From Sphingomonas sp. R647 (lineage in GTDB: Bacteria > Pseudomonadota > Alphaproteobacteria > Sphingomonadales > Sphingomonadaceae), in contig NZ_JAIQXT010000001.1 in NCBI RefSeq assembly GCF_020177055.1, positions 62,001-126,000 of the forward strand: a stretch of DNA of 64,000 nucleotides, in the 5' to 3' direction. Within the stretch, counting starts at the first letter, position 1, and every line of letters begins with the position of its first letter. Of the stretch, positions 53,716 through 63,608 are shown one piece after another. The notes under the pieces were generated by a model. That model made no database searches. It saw nothing but the letters and a program-made list of their open reading frames with translations, and had not been told where the DNA came from. A program made the position numbers and the translations under genes.

Positions 53716-55866
53716 ATGAGCCGGGTCAGCTGGGGTCGCATCAGTGTTGTCGCAGCCGCCGCGAGCGTGCCGGCCATTCTCCTCGTCCTCACGACGCTTG
53801 CGAACCGAGGGTTCGACGAAACCGAGCGGCTGCGCCTGGACGTCGAGCGCTCTTACGAGACGCGCGCCGCGCTGGAGCGTGTACTTTCACTGCACCAAGA
53901 TCTCGAACTTGGCCAACGCGGTTACCTGATCACGGGCGACGAGGTGTTTCTGCGTCCGTATCGCGATGCGCAGCGTGAAGTGGGCCGGTCGCTCGAGACG
54001 CTGGCGTCAACGGATCTCGACCCTGCAGACCGCGCGCATCTGACACGGCTCGAAGCCACTTCGGATGCCAAGCGCAGCTTCGTGGATCGTACTCTCGCGC
54101 TCTATGCTCGGGGTGAACGTGATGCAGCACGCGCGCTGGTCCGCGGCGGCGAAGGCAAGCGCCTGATGGATCGCCTGCGCTCGGACATCGCCGAACTGTC
54201 CCGCCGCGAGCGATCCCGGCTCGCAGACCGGACCGAGATCGCCGCAGCTGCCAGGGATTTGTTGCGCATGCAGACGGTTGCGCTGCAGATCGCGTTGATC
54301 CTGCTGCTCGCGCTCGCGGTCTGGCTCGTGCAGCGCAGCAGCGCTGCCCGGCAGATCGCACTGCGCCGCGCCGAGGACGCCGCTGCACGACAAGAGATTA
54401 TTTTCGAAAGCGCCAAGGACGGGATGATTGTGATCAACCCGAGCGGGAGCATCGAGAGCCTCAATCCCGCCGCGGCCGCGCTGTTTCAATATCCGGCTGG
54501 GGCGCTGGTGCGCCGTGATATCGGTGTGCTGTTCGAGGTCGCACCCGATCGCGGCCGGGTGGAGAGTTTTCTGCGGCGCCTGGGGGCAAATAGAAAAGAG
54601 GGCCATGGGCAGGTGCAAGAGTTCGTGGCGCGCCGCGCAGATCTGACGACGTTTCCCCTCGAAGTGTCGATCAGCCCGGTACGCCTCGCCGACGTCACGC
54701 TGTACCTCGCAGTTATCCGCGACATCAGCGAGCGGCGCGAGATGGAGCAGATGAAGACCGAATTTGTCGCGACGGTCAGCCATGAGCTGCGTACGCCGCT
54801 CACTTCGATCGCCGGCTCGCTCGGCCTCGTCAACGGGGGCGCGGCCGGCGAACTGCCACCAAAGGTTGCTCGGTTGGTAGGGATCGCACACAGCAACGCC
54901 GCGCGCCTTGTGCGCCTGATCAACGATATCCTCGATATCGAGAAGATCGAGGCGGGCCGGATGCAGTTTGATATCCGACCATTGCCGCTCGATATCCTGT
55001 TGCAGAATGCCGTGCATCAGAGCGCTGGTCTCGCCGCACAGCTTGACGTGACAATCGAGCTGATCGCGCCGCCTTCGAGCGCGGCGGTTCTTGGGGACGA
55101 GGATCGGCTGATGCAGATCTTTGCCAACCTACTGTCCAACGCGCTCAAGTTCTCGCCCACCGGGGGTGTCGTGACGGTCGAGGTCCGTCCGCTGGACCGG
55201 CGCTATCGGATCGGTATCACGGACCGAGGCAGCGGCATCCCCGAAGACTTCCGCGACCGCATCTTCGGCAAGTTTGCACAGGCCGACAGCTCCGACACGC
55301 GGCAGAAGGGGGGGACCGGGCTGGGCCTCAGTATCGTGCGTGAGATCGTGCAGCGGCTCGGTGGGTCGGTCAGTTTCGAATCGAGCGCGGGACGCGGCAC
55401 GGTGTTCTACGTCGATTTGCCCGCAGCAACCGCTCCAAGGATCGTGGCCGAGGCGGCACCGGCTACCCCGTCGACGATCGAGCGCGCCGCGACCGCTGAG
55501 CTTCCCGTCATTCTCCACGTCGATGACGATCCTGACATGTTGGACGTCCTCGCCGATGCGTTCGAGGGCCGCGCGATATTGCGCTCGACCCCGAGTGTCG
55601 TCGAGGCGCGCGCGATGCTCAAGCGCGAGCAGGTGGACGCAGCGATCCTCGATATCGGCCTGCTCGACGGGTGCGGAACCGATCTCGTCGCGCCGCTGCG
55701 CGACTGGCAGCCGGACCTTCCGATCATCATCTTCACCGCCCAAGAGGCGGAACAATGTGGCTCGACCGGCGTCGATCTGGTGCTGGTCAAGTCTCGCGCC
55801 ACGCTCGACGTGCTGGTGAACGAAACCATGTTGCGGATCGCGCGGCGGGAGGAGGCGAAGCCATGA
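53716..55866 (+). CDS. Hybrid sensor histidine kinase, CHASE3-PAS-HisKA-HATPase-REC
   Basis: A 716-residue protein. An N-terminal span and a CHASE3 domain (LELGQRGYLITGDEVFLRPY) are followed by a second span near residues 195-213 and a PAS domain (about 230-340). HisKA has the phospho-His in FVATVSHELRTPLTSIAGSL. The HATPase domain has its N box (NLLSNALKFS), DRGSGIP and GGTGLGLSIV. A C-terminal receiver has VDDDPDMLD and the acceptor Asp in AAILDIGLLDG. The next two genes, a receiver and an Hpt protein, overlap it, giving a complete phosphorelay. The input signal is unknown. Confidence 0.9.
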   Translation: MSRVSWGRISVVAAAASVPAILLVLTTLANRGFDETERLRLDVERSYETRAALERVLSLHQDLELGQRGYLITGDEVFLRPYRDAQREVGRSLETLASTDLDPADRAHLTRLEATSDAKRSFVDRTLALYARGERDAARALVRGGEGKRLMDRLRSDIAELSRRERSRLADRTEIAAAARDLLRMQTVALQIALILLLALAVWLVQRSSAARQIALRRAEDAAARQEIIFESAKDGMIVINPSGSIESLNPAAAALFQYPAGALVRRDIGVLFEVAPDRGRVESFLRRLGANRKEGHGQVQEFVARRADLTTFPLEVSISPVRLADVTLYLAVIRDISERREMEQMKTEFVATVSHELRTPLTSIAGSLGLVNGGAAGELPPKVARLVGIAHSNAARLVRLINDILDIEKIEAGRMQFDIRPLPLDILLQNAVHQSAGLAAQLDVTIELIAPPSSAAVLGDEDRLMQIFANLLSNALKFSPTGGVVTVEVRPLDRRYRIGITDRGSGIPEDFRDRIFGKFAQADSSDTRQKGGTGLGLSIVREIVQRLGGSVSFESSAGRGTVFYVDLPAATAPRIVAEAAPATPSTIERAATAELPVILHVDDDPDMLDVLADAFEGRAILRSTPSVVEARAMLKREQVDAAILDIGLLDGCGTDLVAPLRDWQPDLPIIIFTAQEAEQCGSTGVDLVLVKSRATLDVLVNETMLRIARREEAKP

Positions 55867-56231
55867 CTAAGATCCTCTATGTCGATGATGAAGCCGACAT
55901 TCGCGAGATCGCGCAGTTGGCGCTCGAACTCGATCCCGATATCGAAGTGCGCAGCTGCGCATCGGGGACCGAAGGTCTGGAGGCGGCGGCTGCGTGGCAC
56001 CCCGACCTCATTCTGCTCGATGTAATGATGCCGGGCATGGACGGCCCAACCACATTTGCGCGGCTGCGCGACCAAGCTGCGACCGCCACGATCCCGGTCG
56101 TTTTCATTACTGCTCGCACCCAGTCGCACGAGGTACAGCGATTCCACGAGCTCGGCGCGCGTGGCGTGCTAGCCAAGCCATTCGATCCGATGACGCTCGC
56201 CGAACAGGTGCGCGCGCTGCTCGATGGATGA
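55863..56231 (+). CDS. Stand-alone response regulator receiver
   Basis: A 122-residue receiver with acidic pair DDE (ILYVDDEADI), acceptor Asp in LILLDVMMPGMDGP, Thr in FITARTQS and Lys in VLAKPFDP. No output domain is present, as in CheY-like shuttles. The start overlaps the kinase stop (ATGA) and the end overlaps the Hpt gene by eight bases. Confidence 0.9.
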   Translation: MTKILYVDDEADIREIAQLALELDPDIEVRSCASGTEGLEAAAAWHPDLILLDVMMPGMDGPTTFARLRDQAATATIPVVFITARTQSHEVQRFHELGARGVLAKPFDPMTLAEQVRALLDG

Positions 56232-56511
56232 GTTCGAGGTGCGCATGGCGGCGCTGCGCGCGCGGTTCGTTGCGCGCGCTATTGCGGAGGGGGATTCGAT
56301 CCGCAGCCATCTCGCCCAGAGAGAGCTGGCCGAGGTACGCGACCTCTGTCACGGTTTGGTCGGGACGGCGGGGACGTTCGGCTATCCGGCGATCAGCGAA
56401 GCGGCGCTCGCGGTCGAGGAAGCGATCGAGGCAGGGGCGGAGGACGATGCGCTGGAAGCATTGTGCGCTCCGCTGATGCAGCAACTGGAAGCTTTGCGTC
56501 AGGGACGCTGA
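56224..56511 (+). CDS. Hpt phosphotransfer protein
   Basis: A 95-residue helical protein with the Hpt motif LCHGLVGTAGTFGYPAISEA, whose His would carry the phosphate. It completes the kinase-receiver-Hpt relay. Its end overlaps that of the convergent glycosyltransferase gene by 13 bases. Confidence 0.85.
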   Translation: MDEFEVRMAALRARFVARAIAEGDSIRSHLAQRELAEVRDLCHGLVGTAGTFGYPAISEAALAVEEAIEAGAEDDALEALCAPLMQQLEALRQGR

Positions 56512-57917
56512 AATCCCTTGCGCACCATCGTCCCCCAGCCTTGTTTCTTGCGCACGAACTGCCACCAGCCGCGCAGCCGCCACAAGTTGTTGAGCTGGCG
56601 ATAGCCGAAATTCTCGGCGATCGCGGCGAGCGTCAGCGTCGCTAGGTCGCGAGCATTTTTGAGCCGGCGGAGCTGAATTTCCTCCAGCACAAGAGTCGCG
56701 ACACTGATGAACACGCCAAAGGTGAACACCACGGCGATGAAGGCAAGCAGATATTCGACCGAGATCAGCCCGAGCAGCCATAGCGGCGGCACGAGCGCAT
56801 AGCCAACCACCTCGACGATCGGACCGATCACATCGACGACCCAGACCTGCCCGAAGCCGAGAAACCCGATCCGGCCATATTTGGGGTTGAGAAGCATGTC
56901 GCCATGCTTGCGATAGGTTTCGAGCGACCCGCGCTGCCAGCGCGCGCGCTGATTGGCGAGGATCGACAGGCTCTCCGGCGCTTCGGTCCAGCAGACCGGT
57001 TCGGGGATGTACGATATGCGATAGTCGCGTTTGCATTCGCGCATGTGCCTGTGGAGCTTGACCACTAACTCCATATCCTCACCGACGGTATTCTGGCTGA
57101 ATCCTCCAACCTCGATCGTACTGCTGCGCCGGAACAGACCGAATGCGCCGGAGATGATCATCAGCGTTTGCATCTGGCTCAGCCCCAGCCTGGCCATGAG
57201 GAAAGCGCGAAGATACTCCACTACCTGAAACAGCGCGAGCAGGTTGCGGGGCAACTTGGCTTCGATCAGCCGTCCATGCTCAATCCGGCAGCCATTGGCG
57301 ATGCGGATTGTGCCGCCGACGGCGACGGTCCGGATCGGATCTTCCACAAAGGGACGGACCACACGGATCAGCGCGTCGGGCTCTAGCAACGTGTCTGCAT
57401 CAATTACGCAAACCAGCGGCGCACGCGCGACGTTGATTCCCGCGTTCATCGCATCCGCCTTCCCGCCATTATCCTTGTCGATCACGAGCAGACGCGGATA
57501 TGCCGGGTTGGCATAGAGGCCACGGATCGGTTTGCTCTCCACTGCCAAGTCGAGATAGCGACGCACCGGGGTCAGATTGAAATGCGCAATCAGTCGGGCG
57601 AGCGTCGCATCTTTCGACCCGTCATTGATCACCATCACTTCGAAGTCGGGATAATGCAGCGCCAACAACGCTTCCGCGCTTTCGATGATCGTGAGTTCTT
57701 CGTTGTAAGCTGGCGCGATGATTGCGATCGGCGGCGCTAGGTCGGCATAGCGATCCCACAGCACCTCGGTCGGCTGCAGTGCCGGGCGGCGATGGAGTGC
57801 GACGGCCGCAAAGCCGAGTTGGACGATGTTAAACAGAATTTGAAGCAGCCCGACCCCGACAACGAACCAAGTGACGATTTCCGCCGCAGTATAGAGCCAA
57901 CCGGGAAAGACGATCAT
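56499..57917 (-). CDS. Processive family-2 glycosyltransferase (PgaC/cellulose-synthase-like)
   Basis: A 472-residue protein. An N-terminal span precedes the GT-A domain with IAIIAPAYNEELTIIESAEA, VINDGSKDAT, IDADT and VGEDMELVVKLH. The acceptor/processivity motif Q-x-x-R-W is in NQRARWQRGS. Several C-terminal spans (ALVPPLWLLGLISVEYLLAF and later) could form a translocation channel. It should polymerise and export an exopolysaccharide. The upstream genes of the operon encode a HEAT protein, a YaiO-like barrel and a receiver, all with four-base overlaps. Confidence 0.87.
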   Translation of the reverse strand: MIVFPGWLYTAAEIVTWFVVGVGLLQILFNIVQLGFAAVALHRRPALQPTEVLWDRYADLAPPIAIIAPAYNEELTIIESAEALLALHYPDFEVMVINDGSKDATLARLIAHFNLTPVRRYLDLAVESKPIRGLYANPAYPRLLVIDKDNGGKADAMNAGINVARAPLVCVIDADTLLEPDALIRVVRPFVEDPIRTVAVGGTIRIANGCRIEHGRLIEAKLPRNLLALFQVVEYLRAFLMARLGLSQMQTLMIISGAFGLFRRSSTIEVGGFSQNTVGEDMELVVKLHRHMRECKRDYRISYIPEPVCWTEAPESLSILANQRARWQRGSLETYRKHGDMLLNPKYGRIGFLGFGQVWVVDVIGPIVEVVGYALVPPLWLLGLISVEYLLAFIAVVFTFGVFISVATLVLEEIQLRRLKNARDLATLTLAAIAENFGYRQLNNLWRLRGWWQFVRKKQGWGTMVRKGFQRP

Positions 57918-58954
57918 CGCGCGATCCCCCTTTCGGCGAGGATCGCATTCGCGACCTCAGCCGCAACGCCGTCCCCGCGTTTGGCCGCTTCGCGCAGCCG
58001 CGCAATGCCGGGGGGGCCGATCACGATGAGTGCTTCTGCCGCGCGAAACCGGACCCACCATTCGGGATCGTCGAGAAGCACTATCAGCCCATCCACCGCG
58101 TCGACCATGCCGATCCGACCCGCAGCCTGAGCGGCGGCGGCGCGGGCAGCCATCGACTCGCTCGACAACGCGAGCCGTACCGCCCGCGCACCGCTCGGGT
58201 GGCCGAACTGGCCCAGCGCGTGGATATAACGCGGCAGCTCCTCTGTCCCGTCGCGGGCCGCAAGCGCCAGCTCGGCGATCATCGGCACCAGCGAGAAATC
58301 CCCGGTTTCCGCCAGCGCCTCGACTGCGGCGACGCGCACCTCGCTCTTCTGGTCGAGCTGGAGCACCAGCTCCTTAATCTCGTTCGGTCGCGTGCGTGCG
58401 ATCGACGCAAACAGGCTCACCGTCAGCCGAGAGGATTGCCCCGCGCCCAATTCTAACTGCCGCACCAGATCGATCAGCTCGAACGCCTCGCCTTTGTCAG
58501 CGAGCGCTTGCGCGGCGGCGAGCCGGATGTTTCGGTCTCGGTCGCCGAGCGCGCGGCGCAGCGCCGCGCGCGCGCTCGCGTTGTCGAACTGTGCCACCCC
58601 CTGCAGCGCAGTCATTCGGTCGCGCACGGCCCCTGCGCGCATCCGCCGCGCCAGTCGCTCGGGCACGCCGAATTGCGTCGCACTGGCGATGAATGCGGTG
58701 CGCTCGGGGCCGCGGACGAGCTGCATCAGGCTTAATGACAGATCGGCGATGACATGGTCGGGTACATGGCGAAACTGCGCCGGATCGATCCGCTCGCCCG
58801 CGAGCAGTAGCGGGGTCAGTCGGCGGCGTGCGGCAAGGTGCCGGTCGCGGCGCCAGTGGGCCACCAGTCGCAACAGCACCAGCCCGCCCATCACCACGAC
58901 CGCCGCCACCGCCAGCCCGAGTGACACGGTCCAGATCAGCAGCAGCGCACTCAA
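57914..58954 (-). CDS. Membrane-anchored HEAT-repeat protein
   Basis: A 346-residue protein. One N-terminal membrane span (LLIWTVSLGLAVAAVVVMGG) is followed by a series of HEAT-like helical repeats, for instance RAALRRALGDRDRNIRLAAA and RVAAVEALAETGDFSLVPMI. It is a likely scaffold between the glycosyltransferase and other export components. The start overlaps the barrel gene stop, and the end overlaps the glycosyltransferase start. Confidence 0.82.
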   Translation of the reverse strand: MSALLLIWTVSLGLAVAAVVVMGGLVLLRLVAHWRRDRHLAARRRLTPLLLAGERIDPAQFRHVPDHVIADLSLSLMQLVRGPERTAFIASATQFGVPERLARRMRAGAVRDRMTALQGVAQFDNASARAALRRALGDRDRNIRLAAAQALADKGEAFELIDLVRQLELGAGQSSRLTVSLFASIARTRPNEIKELVLQLDQKSEVRVAAVEALAETGDFSLVPMIAELALAARDGTEELPRYIHALGQFGHPSGARAVRLALSSESMAARAAAAQAAGRIGMVDAVDGLIVLLDDPEWWVRFRAAEALIVIGPPGIARLREAAKRGDGVAAEVANAILAERGIAR

Positions 58955-60048
58955 AATCGGAAGCCGGTACCGACGCCGAACTGGGTGCGGTCGGCACCGG
59001 TTGCGCGGTCCTCATGCGCCAGCGAAAGTCGCAGCGTCGCGCGAGGTGAAAGGTCAATGCTGACACCACCAAAGACGCTGCGCACCGGAATGACGATCCC
59101 CTCGTCGGTGTCGGGCGCGTCGCTGTAGCCGAAGAAGAGCCGCAGCGGATCGCTCGCCTGCAGGTCGCCGCGCAGGAGATAACCGGATTGGTGCCGCCCA
59201 TCCTCGTCAAACAAATTGATCCAGCGTGCCGTGATCCAGAACCGCCCGCCCAGATACTGCTCGATCCCCGGGGAAACGCTTTGCACGTCGCCGAGCGCGA
59301 GCCGCGCCTGTCGCGCATCGAGGATCAGGACCGTCGCATAGGGTCCGCTGTGTACGCGTGCGGAACCGCCCAGCCCGATCTGCCACTGAGGCCGGAAGTC
59401 GGGATCGGCGGCGGCGCCAAAGCTCAGATAACCGCGCAGCCCGTCGCCAAGCGCGCCTTCCAGCAATGCTTCGCCATAAACGTCGGTGCGGCCGAACCGC
59501 CGCGCATATTCGATCCGCGCGCCGATCGCTGTGCTAGGGCTTGGACGGTAGCGCAGCTGAGCGACGGCCTCGGTCCAGTCGGGCTGCGGTCCTGACAGGT
59601 CGCTCAGGCTGGTTTCAAGGTCGATCTGCCAGCGGGCGGGCAGGGGCTCGGTCGCCAGCTGCCGACGCAGTTCTGCGGCATCGGCGTTGGTTTCATCGAC
59701 AGGTTCGAGCGCGCGTCGGGCCCCGGCGATATCGCCGCGTCGTTGCGCGATCCGGGCCAAGCCGACCCGAGCGTCATTATAGTCGGGCGCGACCGTCAGC
59801 GCGGCGCGGAACGCCGCCTCGGCGGCGTCGAGTTGCCCGAGCGCCAGTTGGGCTAGCCCCAATTGCACCTGTGCGTCGGGGTTGCGGGGATTAGCCGCGA
59901 CGACAGGCCGGAGCAGCGCCACCGCGCGCGCGGGATCGCCGGCCAGCCGCGCCGACACGGCGGACTGATAGAGGTCTGCGACGCTCGCCTGATCCTGCGG
60001 CGGCGCGGCGATGGGGAGCGCGAGAAGTAGGGCTGCGGCGCTGATCAT
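58951..60048 (-). CDS. YaiO-like outer-membrane protein with TPR region
   Basis: A 365-residue protein. A signal peptide (MISAAALLLALPIAAPPQ) precedes about three TPR units (AVALLRPVVAANPRNPDAQV, AAEAFRAALTVAPDYNDARV). A YaiO-type beta-barrel follows (about 150-365) and ends GVGTGFRF with a terminal Phe. This TPR-plus-barrel layout resembles PgaA-type exopolysaccharide exporters in small format. It fits export of the polymer made by the downstream glycosyltransferase. Confidence 0.82.
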   Translation of the reverse strand: MISAAALLLALPIAAPPQDQASVADLYQSAVSARLAGDPARAVALLRPVVAANPRNPDAQVQLGLAQLALGQLDAAEAAFRAALTVAPDYNDARVGLARIAQRRGDIAGARRALEPVDETNADAAELRRQLATEPLPARWQIDLETSLSDLSGPQPDWTEAVAQLRYRPSPSTAIGARIEYARRFGRTDVYGEALLEGALGDGLRGYLSFGAAADPDFRPQWQIGLGGSARVHSGPYATVLILDARQARLALGDVQSVSPGIEQYLGGRFWITARWINLFDEDGRHQSGYLLRGDLQASDPLRLFFGYSDAPDTDEGIVIPVRSVFGGVSIDLSPRATLRLSLAHEDRATGADRTQFGVGTGFRF

Positions 60049-60422
60049 TTCAGTTCCGGCAACAGCCGTGCCAGTCGCATCATCAGTTCCTCCGGGATGA
60101 AGGGTTTGACCAGATAGTCGCTGGCGCCGAGGTCAAAAGCATCGACGATGTCGCGCTGCTGCTTGCGCGCGGTCAGCATGATGACGGGGATCGCTGCGGT
60201 TTCGGTCTGGCTGCGCAGCCGACGCAACACCAACTGGCCGTCCATCACCGGCATCATCGTATCCAGGATGATCGCGTCGGGCAGATGCTGTTCGGCGAGC
60301 GCCACCGCCTGCGCTCCGTCGCGTGCGATCAGCACGCGATAGCCCTTGTTCTCGAGGCGAAAGCTGAGCAGCTCGACGAGCAGCTCATTGTCGTCGCATA
60401 CGAGAATCGTCCTGTTTACCAC
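60045..60422 (-). CDS. Response regulator receiver, first gene of the export operon
   Basis: A 125-residue receiver from the GTG start VNRTILVCDDNELLVELLSF. It has acceptor Asp in AIILDTMMPVMDGQ, Thr in IMLTARKQ and Lys in DYLVKPFIPEEL. There is no output domain. A longer start at 60449 would add nine unrelated residues. It overlaps the barrel gene by four bases and may receive phosphate from the kinase/Hpt relay encoded convergently 3.5 kb away. Confidence 0.88.
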   Translation of the reverse strand: MVNRTILVCDDNELLVELLSFRLENKGYRVLIARDGAQAVALAEQHLPDAIILDTMMPVMDGQLVLRRLRSQTETAAIPVIMLTARKQQRDIVDAFDLGASDYLVKPFIPEELMMRLARLLPELK

Positions 60423-60573
60423 GCCACGCCCCGGACAATACTTACCCAAAATGTAGCGTCAAAGCCGGGTCTTGGCCACCGGAACCTAGGTGTCAGGAAA
60501 CTCGGTATGCCGCAGCTGCGGCGCGTTTCGGCAGAAATCACCGGGGATTAAGAACGGGTTAACCAGCTGATTG

Positions 60574-62814
60574 TCACTGGGCCGCAGCGCGGCGCATTTC
60601 GAGCGATGGGTTCCGGTACAGGAGGGCGGCGATGGCAGCCGGGCTGAGCGGGCGAGACAGCAGATAGCCCTGCAACGATGTGCAGCCGGCATCGGCGAGA
60701 AAGTTGCGCTGTTCGTCCGTTTCCACGCCTTCTGCGGTAATCTGCATCCCGCTTGCCTTGGCCAGATCGACGATCGCTCGGATGATCGCGCTACCGCCGC
60801 GCCGCATGTCGATGCCGTTGACGAAGCTCTGGTCGATCTTGATTCGATCGACCTCGAAATTGCGCAGGTGGCTGAACGAAGAATAGCCCGTTCCGAAATC
60901 GTCAAGCGCGATCCGGACCCCCGCCGCGCGCAGCCGGATCAGTGTGGCCTGGCAGGCGCTGGCGCTTTCGATAAAGCTCGTTTCGGTGATCTCGATCTCG
61001 AGCCGCGAAGGTTCGAGCCGGGTGCGTTTCAGGGTCGCGAGGATTTCCTCAGCCAATCCCTCGTCACGCAGCTGCACCGCAGAGACATTAACCGAAATGG
61101 TGGGCAGGCGCAGGCGGACGGCGTCCCGGCAGGCTTGTTCCAAGACCCAGCTGCCAATCCGGTTGATCAAGCCGCAGGCCTCGGCGATCGGCACGAAGGT
61201 TGAGGGAGACATTATGCCGCGGACCGGATGCTGCCAGCGCAGCAACGCCTCCGCCCCGATGATCTGTCCGCTTTGCGCCGCGTAGAGTGGTTGATATTCG
61301 AGCCGGAGCTGATCACCTGCATTGATCGCCTCGCGCAGGTCGGCCTCTGTCTCGCGGCGATGCCGCACGCCAGCGTCCATCTCCTCGCGAAAGAACATGT
61401 ACCGACCGCGGCCAGCGGCTTTTGCTTCGTACAATGCGATATCTGCCTTGCGCGTGAGCTCGGTCCGAGTCGTCGCGTCTGCGGGCGACAGGGCAACTCC
61501 GATGCTGACGCCGACACTCGCCTTGCTCCCGGCAAGGTCGAACGGCTCGCTGACCGCCTCGATGATGCGCAGACACAGGATCTCAGCCGACGCTGCAGAA
61601 ACCGCCCCGGTCTGGATGACCGCAAACTCGTCGCCGCCGATGCGAGCAACCACGTCGGTCTCGCGCGTGACTTCGACAAGCCGCCGCGCGGTTGCGACAA
61701 TCAACTCGTCCCCCGCGGGATGTCCGAGTGTGTCGTTGACCTGTTTGAACCGATCTAGGTCGAAATAAAGCAGGGCGACCTGCGCGTCGTTCGTCTGAGC
61801 CTCGGCGAGAATATGCGCAAGCCGATCATCGAACAGGGCGCGGTTGGCGAGACCGGTGAGAGGATCGTGAAAGGCGAGATGCTGCGCCTGGGCCTCGCTC
61901 GCTTCGAGCGCCAGCGTACTACGCCGAATACGCAGTAACAGCCAGCCAACCATCGCCAGGATGAGCGCCAGCGCGCCAAGTGCGTACGGCGCGATCCGCC
62001 GTGCCATCATAGCACCCGGACCAAAGGGTTCCCAGACGATATAGCCGAGGGTCTTTCCGGTGCGATCGACGAGCGGCGCCGCACGGTCCGATCCGACTGG
62101 ATCGAGCGCGGTTGCGAAACGCGCATCGGCCAGCTGATAGGCCTCGGCAAGTTCCTTGAGGAAACTGCCGTCAAGGCGACGCACGCTGACATGAAAGGGC
62201 GGCTTCATCCCCGGCGTGATGCTCCCCTCTTCGTCGAGGATGGCCTTTACGCTCACAATCGCGGGATGCCCGCCGACGCGGTCGATGGCGTAGCTGTCAG
62301 GTGTGCGCTGCGGTACAGCAATGGAGTGAGGGAGGGGCCGGGTGAGCTTGCGGACAAGGTTCTGAACCAAGGGGGCTGCGACCGCGCCGAGGCGTTGACG
62401 ATATCCGTCCGGCGACATCCGCTTGCCGTCGCGCATCGCGTAGATCGGCTCGCCCGAGACATCGAGAACATAGGCCTCATCATGCCCGTAATAGCTGTGC
62501 AGCCAGACCCCGAGATTATCATCGAGCCATTTGAAATCGGTGCGGGGCGCGGTCACGTGCCGTAGCGCCTCATTCCAGATCGTCACTCCTTCCTGATCAT
62601 GCGCGATGGCAGCTGAGCGCTGCTTCAATACGGTCTCGATCAGCGCTTGCTGGCGATCACCCGCGAGCTTGTTCGCCTGACTCGCCGAAAGAAGCACCAC
62701 GGCGGTCAGGGCGATGGCGAGCGTCGCAACGGCCGCGATTGCAGGCAAGGCTACACGGGCCAGAAAGGACTGGTCCTGCCGCTTGTCGAGCCTGAAGTTC
62801 GCGGATTTGGACAT
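60574..62814 (-). CDS. CHASE4-GGDEF-EAL c-di-GMP enzyme
   Basis: A 746-residue protein with a membrane span at about 20-45, a periplasmic CHASE4-like domain (WNEALRHVTAPRTDFKWLDD, YGHDEAYVLDVSGEPIYAMR) and a second span near 280-300. The GGDEF domain is intact (VARIGGDEFAVIQTG), as is the EAL domain (IGAEALLRWQHP, LDDFGTGYSSFSHLRNFEVD, VETDEQRNFLADAGC). It can in principle make and degrade c-di-GMP in response to an external signal. It is separate from the export operon by 151 bases but on the same strand and a plausible controller of it. Confidence 0.9.
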   Translation of the reverse strand: MSKSANFRLDKRQDQSFLARVALPAIAAVATLAIALTAVVLLSASQANKLAGDRQQALIETVLKQRSAAIAHDQEGVTIWNEALRHVTAPRTDFKWLDDNLGVWLHSYYGHDEAYVLDVSGEPIYAMRDGKRMSPDGYRQRLGAVAAPLVQNLVRKLTRPLPHSIAVPQRTPDSYAIDRVGGHPAIVSVKAILDEEGSITPGMKPPFHVSVRRLDGSFLKELAEAYQLADARFATALDPVGSDRAAPLVDRTGKTLGYIVWEPFGPGAMMARRIAPYALGALALILAMVGWLLLRIRRSTLALEASEAQAQHLAFHDPLTGLANRALFDDRLAHILAEAQTNDAQVALLYFDLDRFKQVNDTLGHPAGDELIVATARRLVEVTRETDVVARIGGDEFAVIQTGAVSAASAEILCLRIIEAVSEPFDLAGSKASVGVSIGVALSPADATTRTELTRKADIALYEAKAAGRGRYMFFREEMDAGVRHRRETEADLREAINAGDQLRLEYQPLYAAQSGQIIGAEALLRWQHPVRGIMSPSTFVPIAEACGLINRIGSWVLEQACRDAVRLRLPTISVNVSAVQLRDEGLAEEILATLKRTRLEPSRLEIEITETSFIESASACQATLIRLRAAGVRIALDDFGTGYSSFSHLRNFEVDRIKIDQSFVNGIDMRRGGSAIIRAIVDLAKASGMQITAEGVETDEQRNFLADAGCTSLQGYLLSRPLSPAAIAALLYRNPSLEMRRAAAQ

Positions 62815-62939
62815 GCTCCGGACAGCTAGGCCATTATCCTTTCCAAAGGATGAAATCGGACCCCTGTGTTCGCACGATACTATAAGTTTTGCAGTAACTT
62901 AACGTGATGTTATTGTGGCCGATTGCATGCCCGGGCACC

Positions 62940-63608
62940 ATGATCCCGCTGCCTTTTCGTCCCCTCATTTGGCTCGCTGCGATTTTTCCGGTCGCGGCTG
63001 CGGGTCCGAGTCACGCGCGCGATGTGAGCGCCGAAGTTGCGATCGTCACCGACTATCGCTTTCGCGGCCTCAGCCTGTCCGACCATATGCCCGTGATCCA
63101 GGGCGGCGTCGATGTCGAACAGGATGGGTGGCAGGCGCAACTGTGGGGCTCCACCCGGGCGGATGGGGACGCGGAGGGGCGCGAGATCGATCTGTATGTT
63201 GGCCGAGCCGATTCGGTTGGTGCCTTCAGTTATGAGGTCGGCGCGCGCGCCTATTTCGTCAGAGGGGCTCCCGCCTATCTCGAAGTGACGGGGCAATTCA
63301 GCCGGCAGCTCGGCCCCGTGCAGATTGTGACGGAGCTGAGCTATGCGCCCGAGCAGGCCGGACTTCGCGACAACCTCTACGGGGCGGTCACATTGTTCGT
63401 GTCGCCCTTGGCCGGGCTCACGCTGAGCGGGCGGGCCGGGATCGAGGATAGCGCGGCCTATGGGCCGAAAAGCGACTGGGAAGTCCGCGCCGCATTCGAG
63501 GCGAAGCCACTGTTGCTCAGCGTCGCGATCGTTCAGGCGCGCGGCCAAACGCTGAACTCCGAAGAACGCGCCCCGGCGGGCGTCTTTGCGCTCCAGCTCG
63601 GATTTTGA
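62940..63608 (+). CDS. TorF-family putative porin
   Basis: A 222-residue outer-membrane barrel. The signal peptide is PLIWLAAIFPVAAAGPSHA and the start of the mature protein, VSAEVAIVTDYRFRGLSLSD, is characteristic of the TorF family. The protein ends GVFALQLGF. An ATG 12 codons upstream (62904) is an alternative start. It precedes a TonB receptor gene with overlap, so the two probably act together in uptake of the same nutrient. Confidence 0.82.
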   Translation: MIPLPFRPLIWLAAIFPVAAAGPSHARDVSAEVAIVTDYRFRGLSLSDHMPVIQGGVDVEQDGWQAQLWGSTRADGDAEGREIDLYVGRADSVGAFSYEVGARAYFVRGAPAYLEVTGQFSRQLGPVQIVTELSYAPEQAGLRDNLYGAVTLFVSPLAGLTLSGRAGIEDSAAYGPKSDWEVRAAFEAKPLLLSVAIVQARGQTLNSEERAPAGVFALQLGF

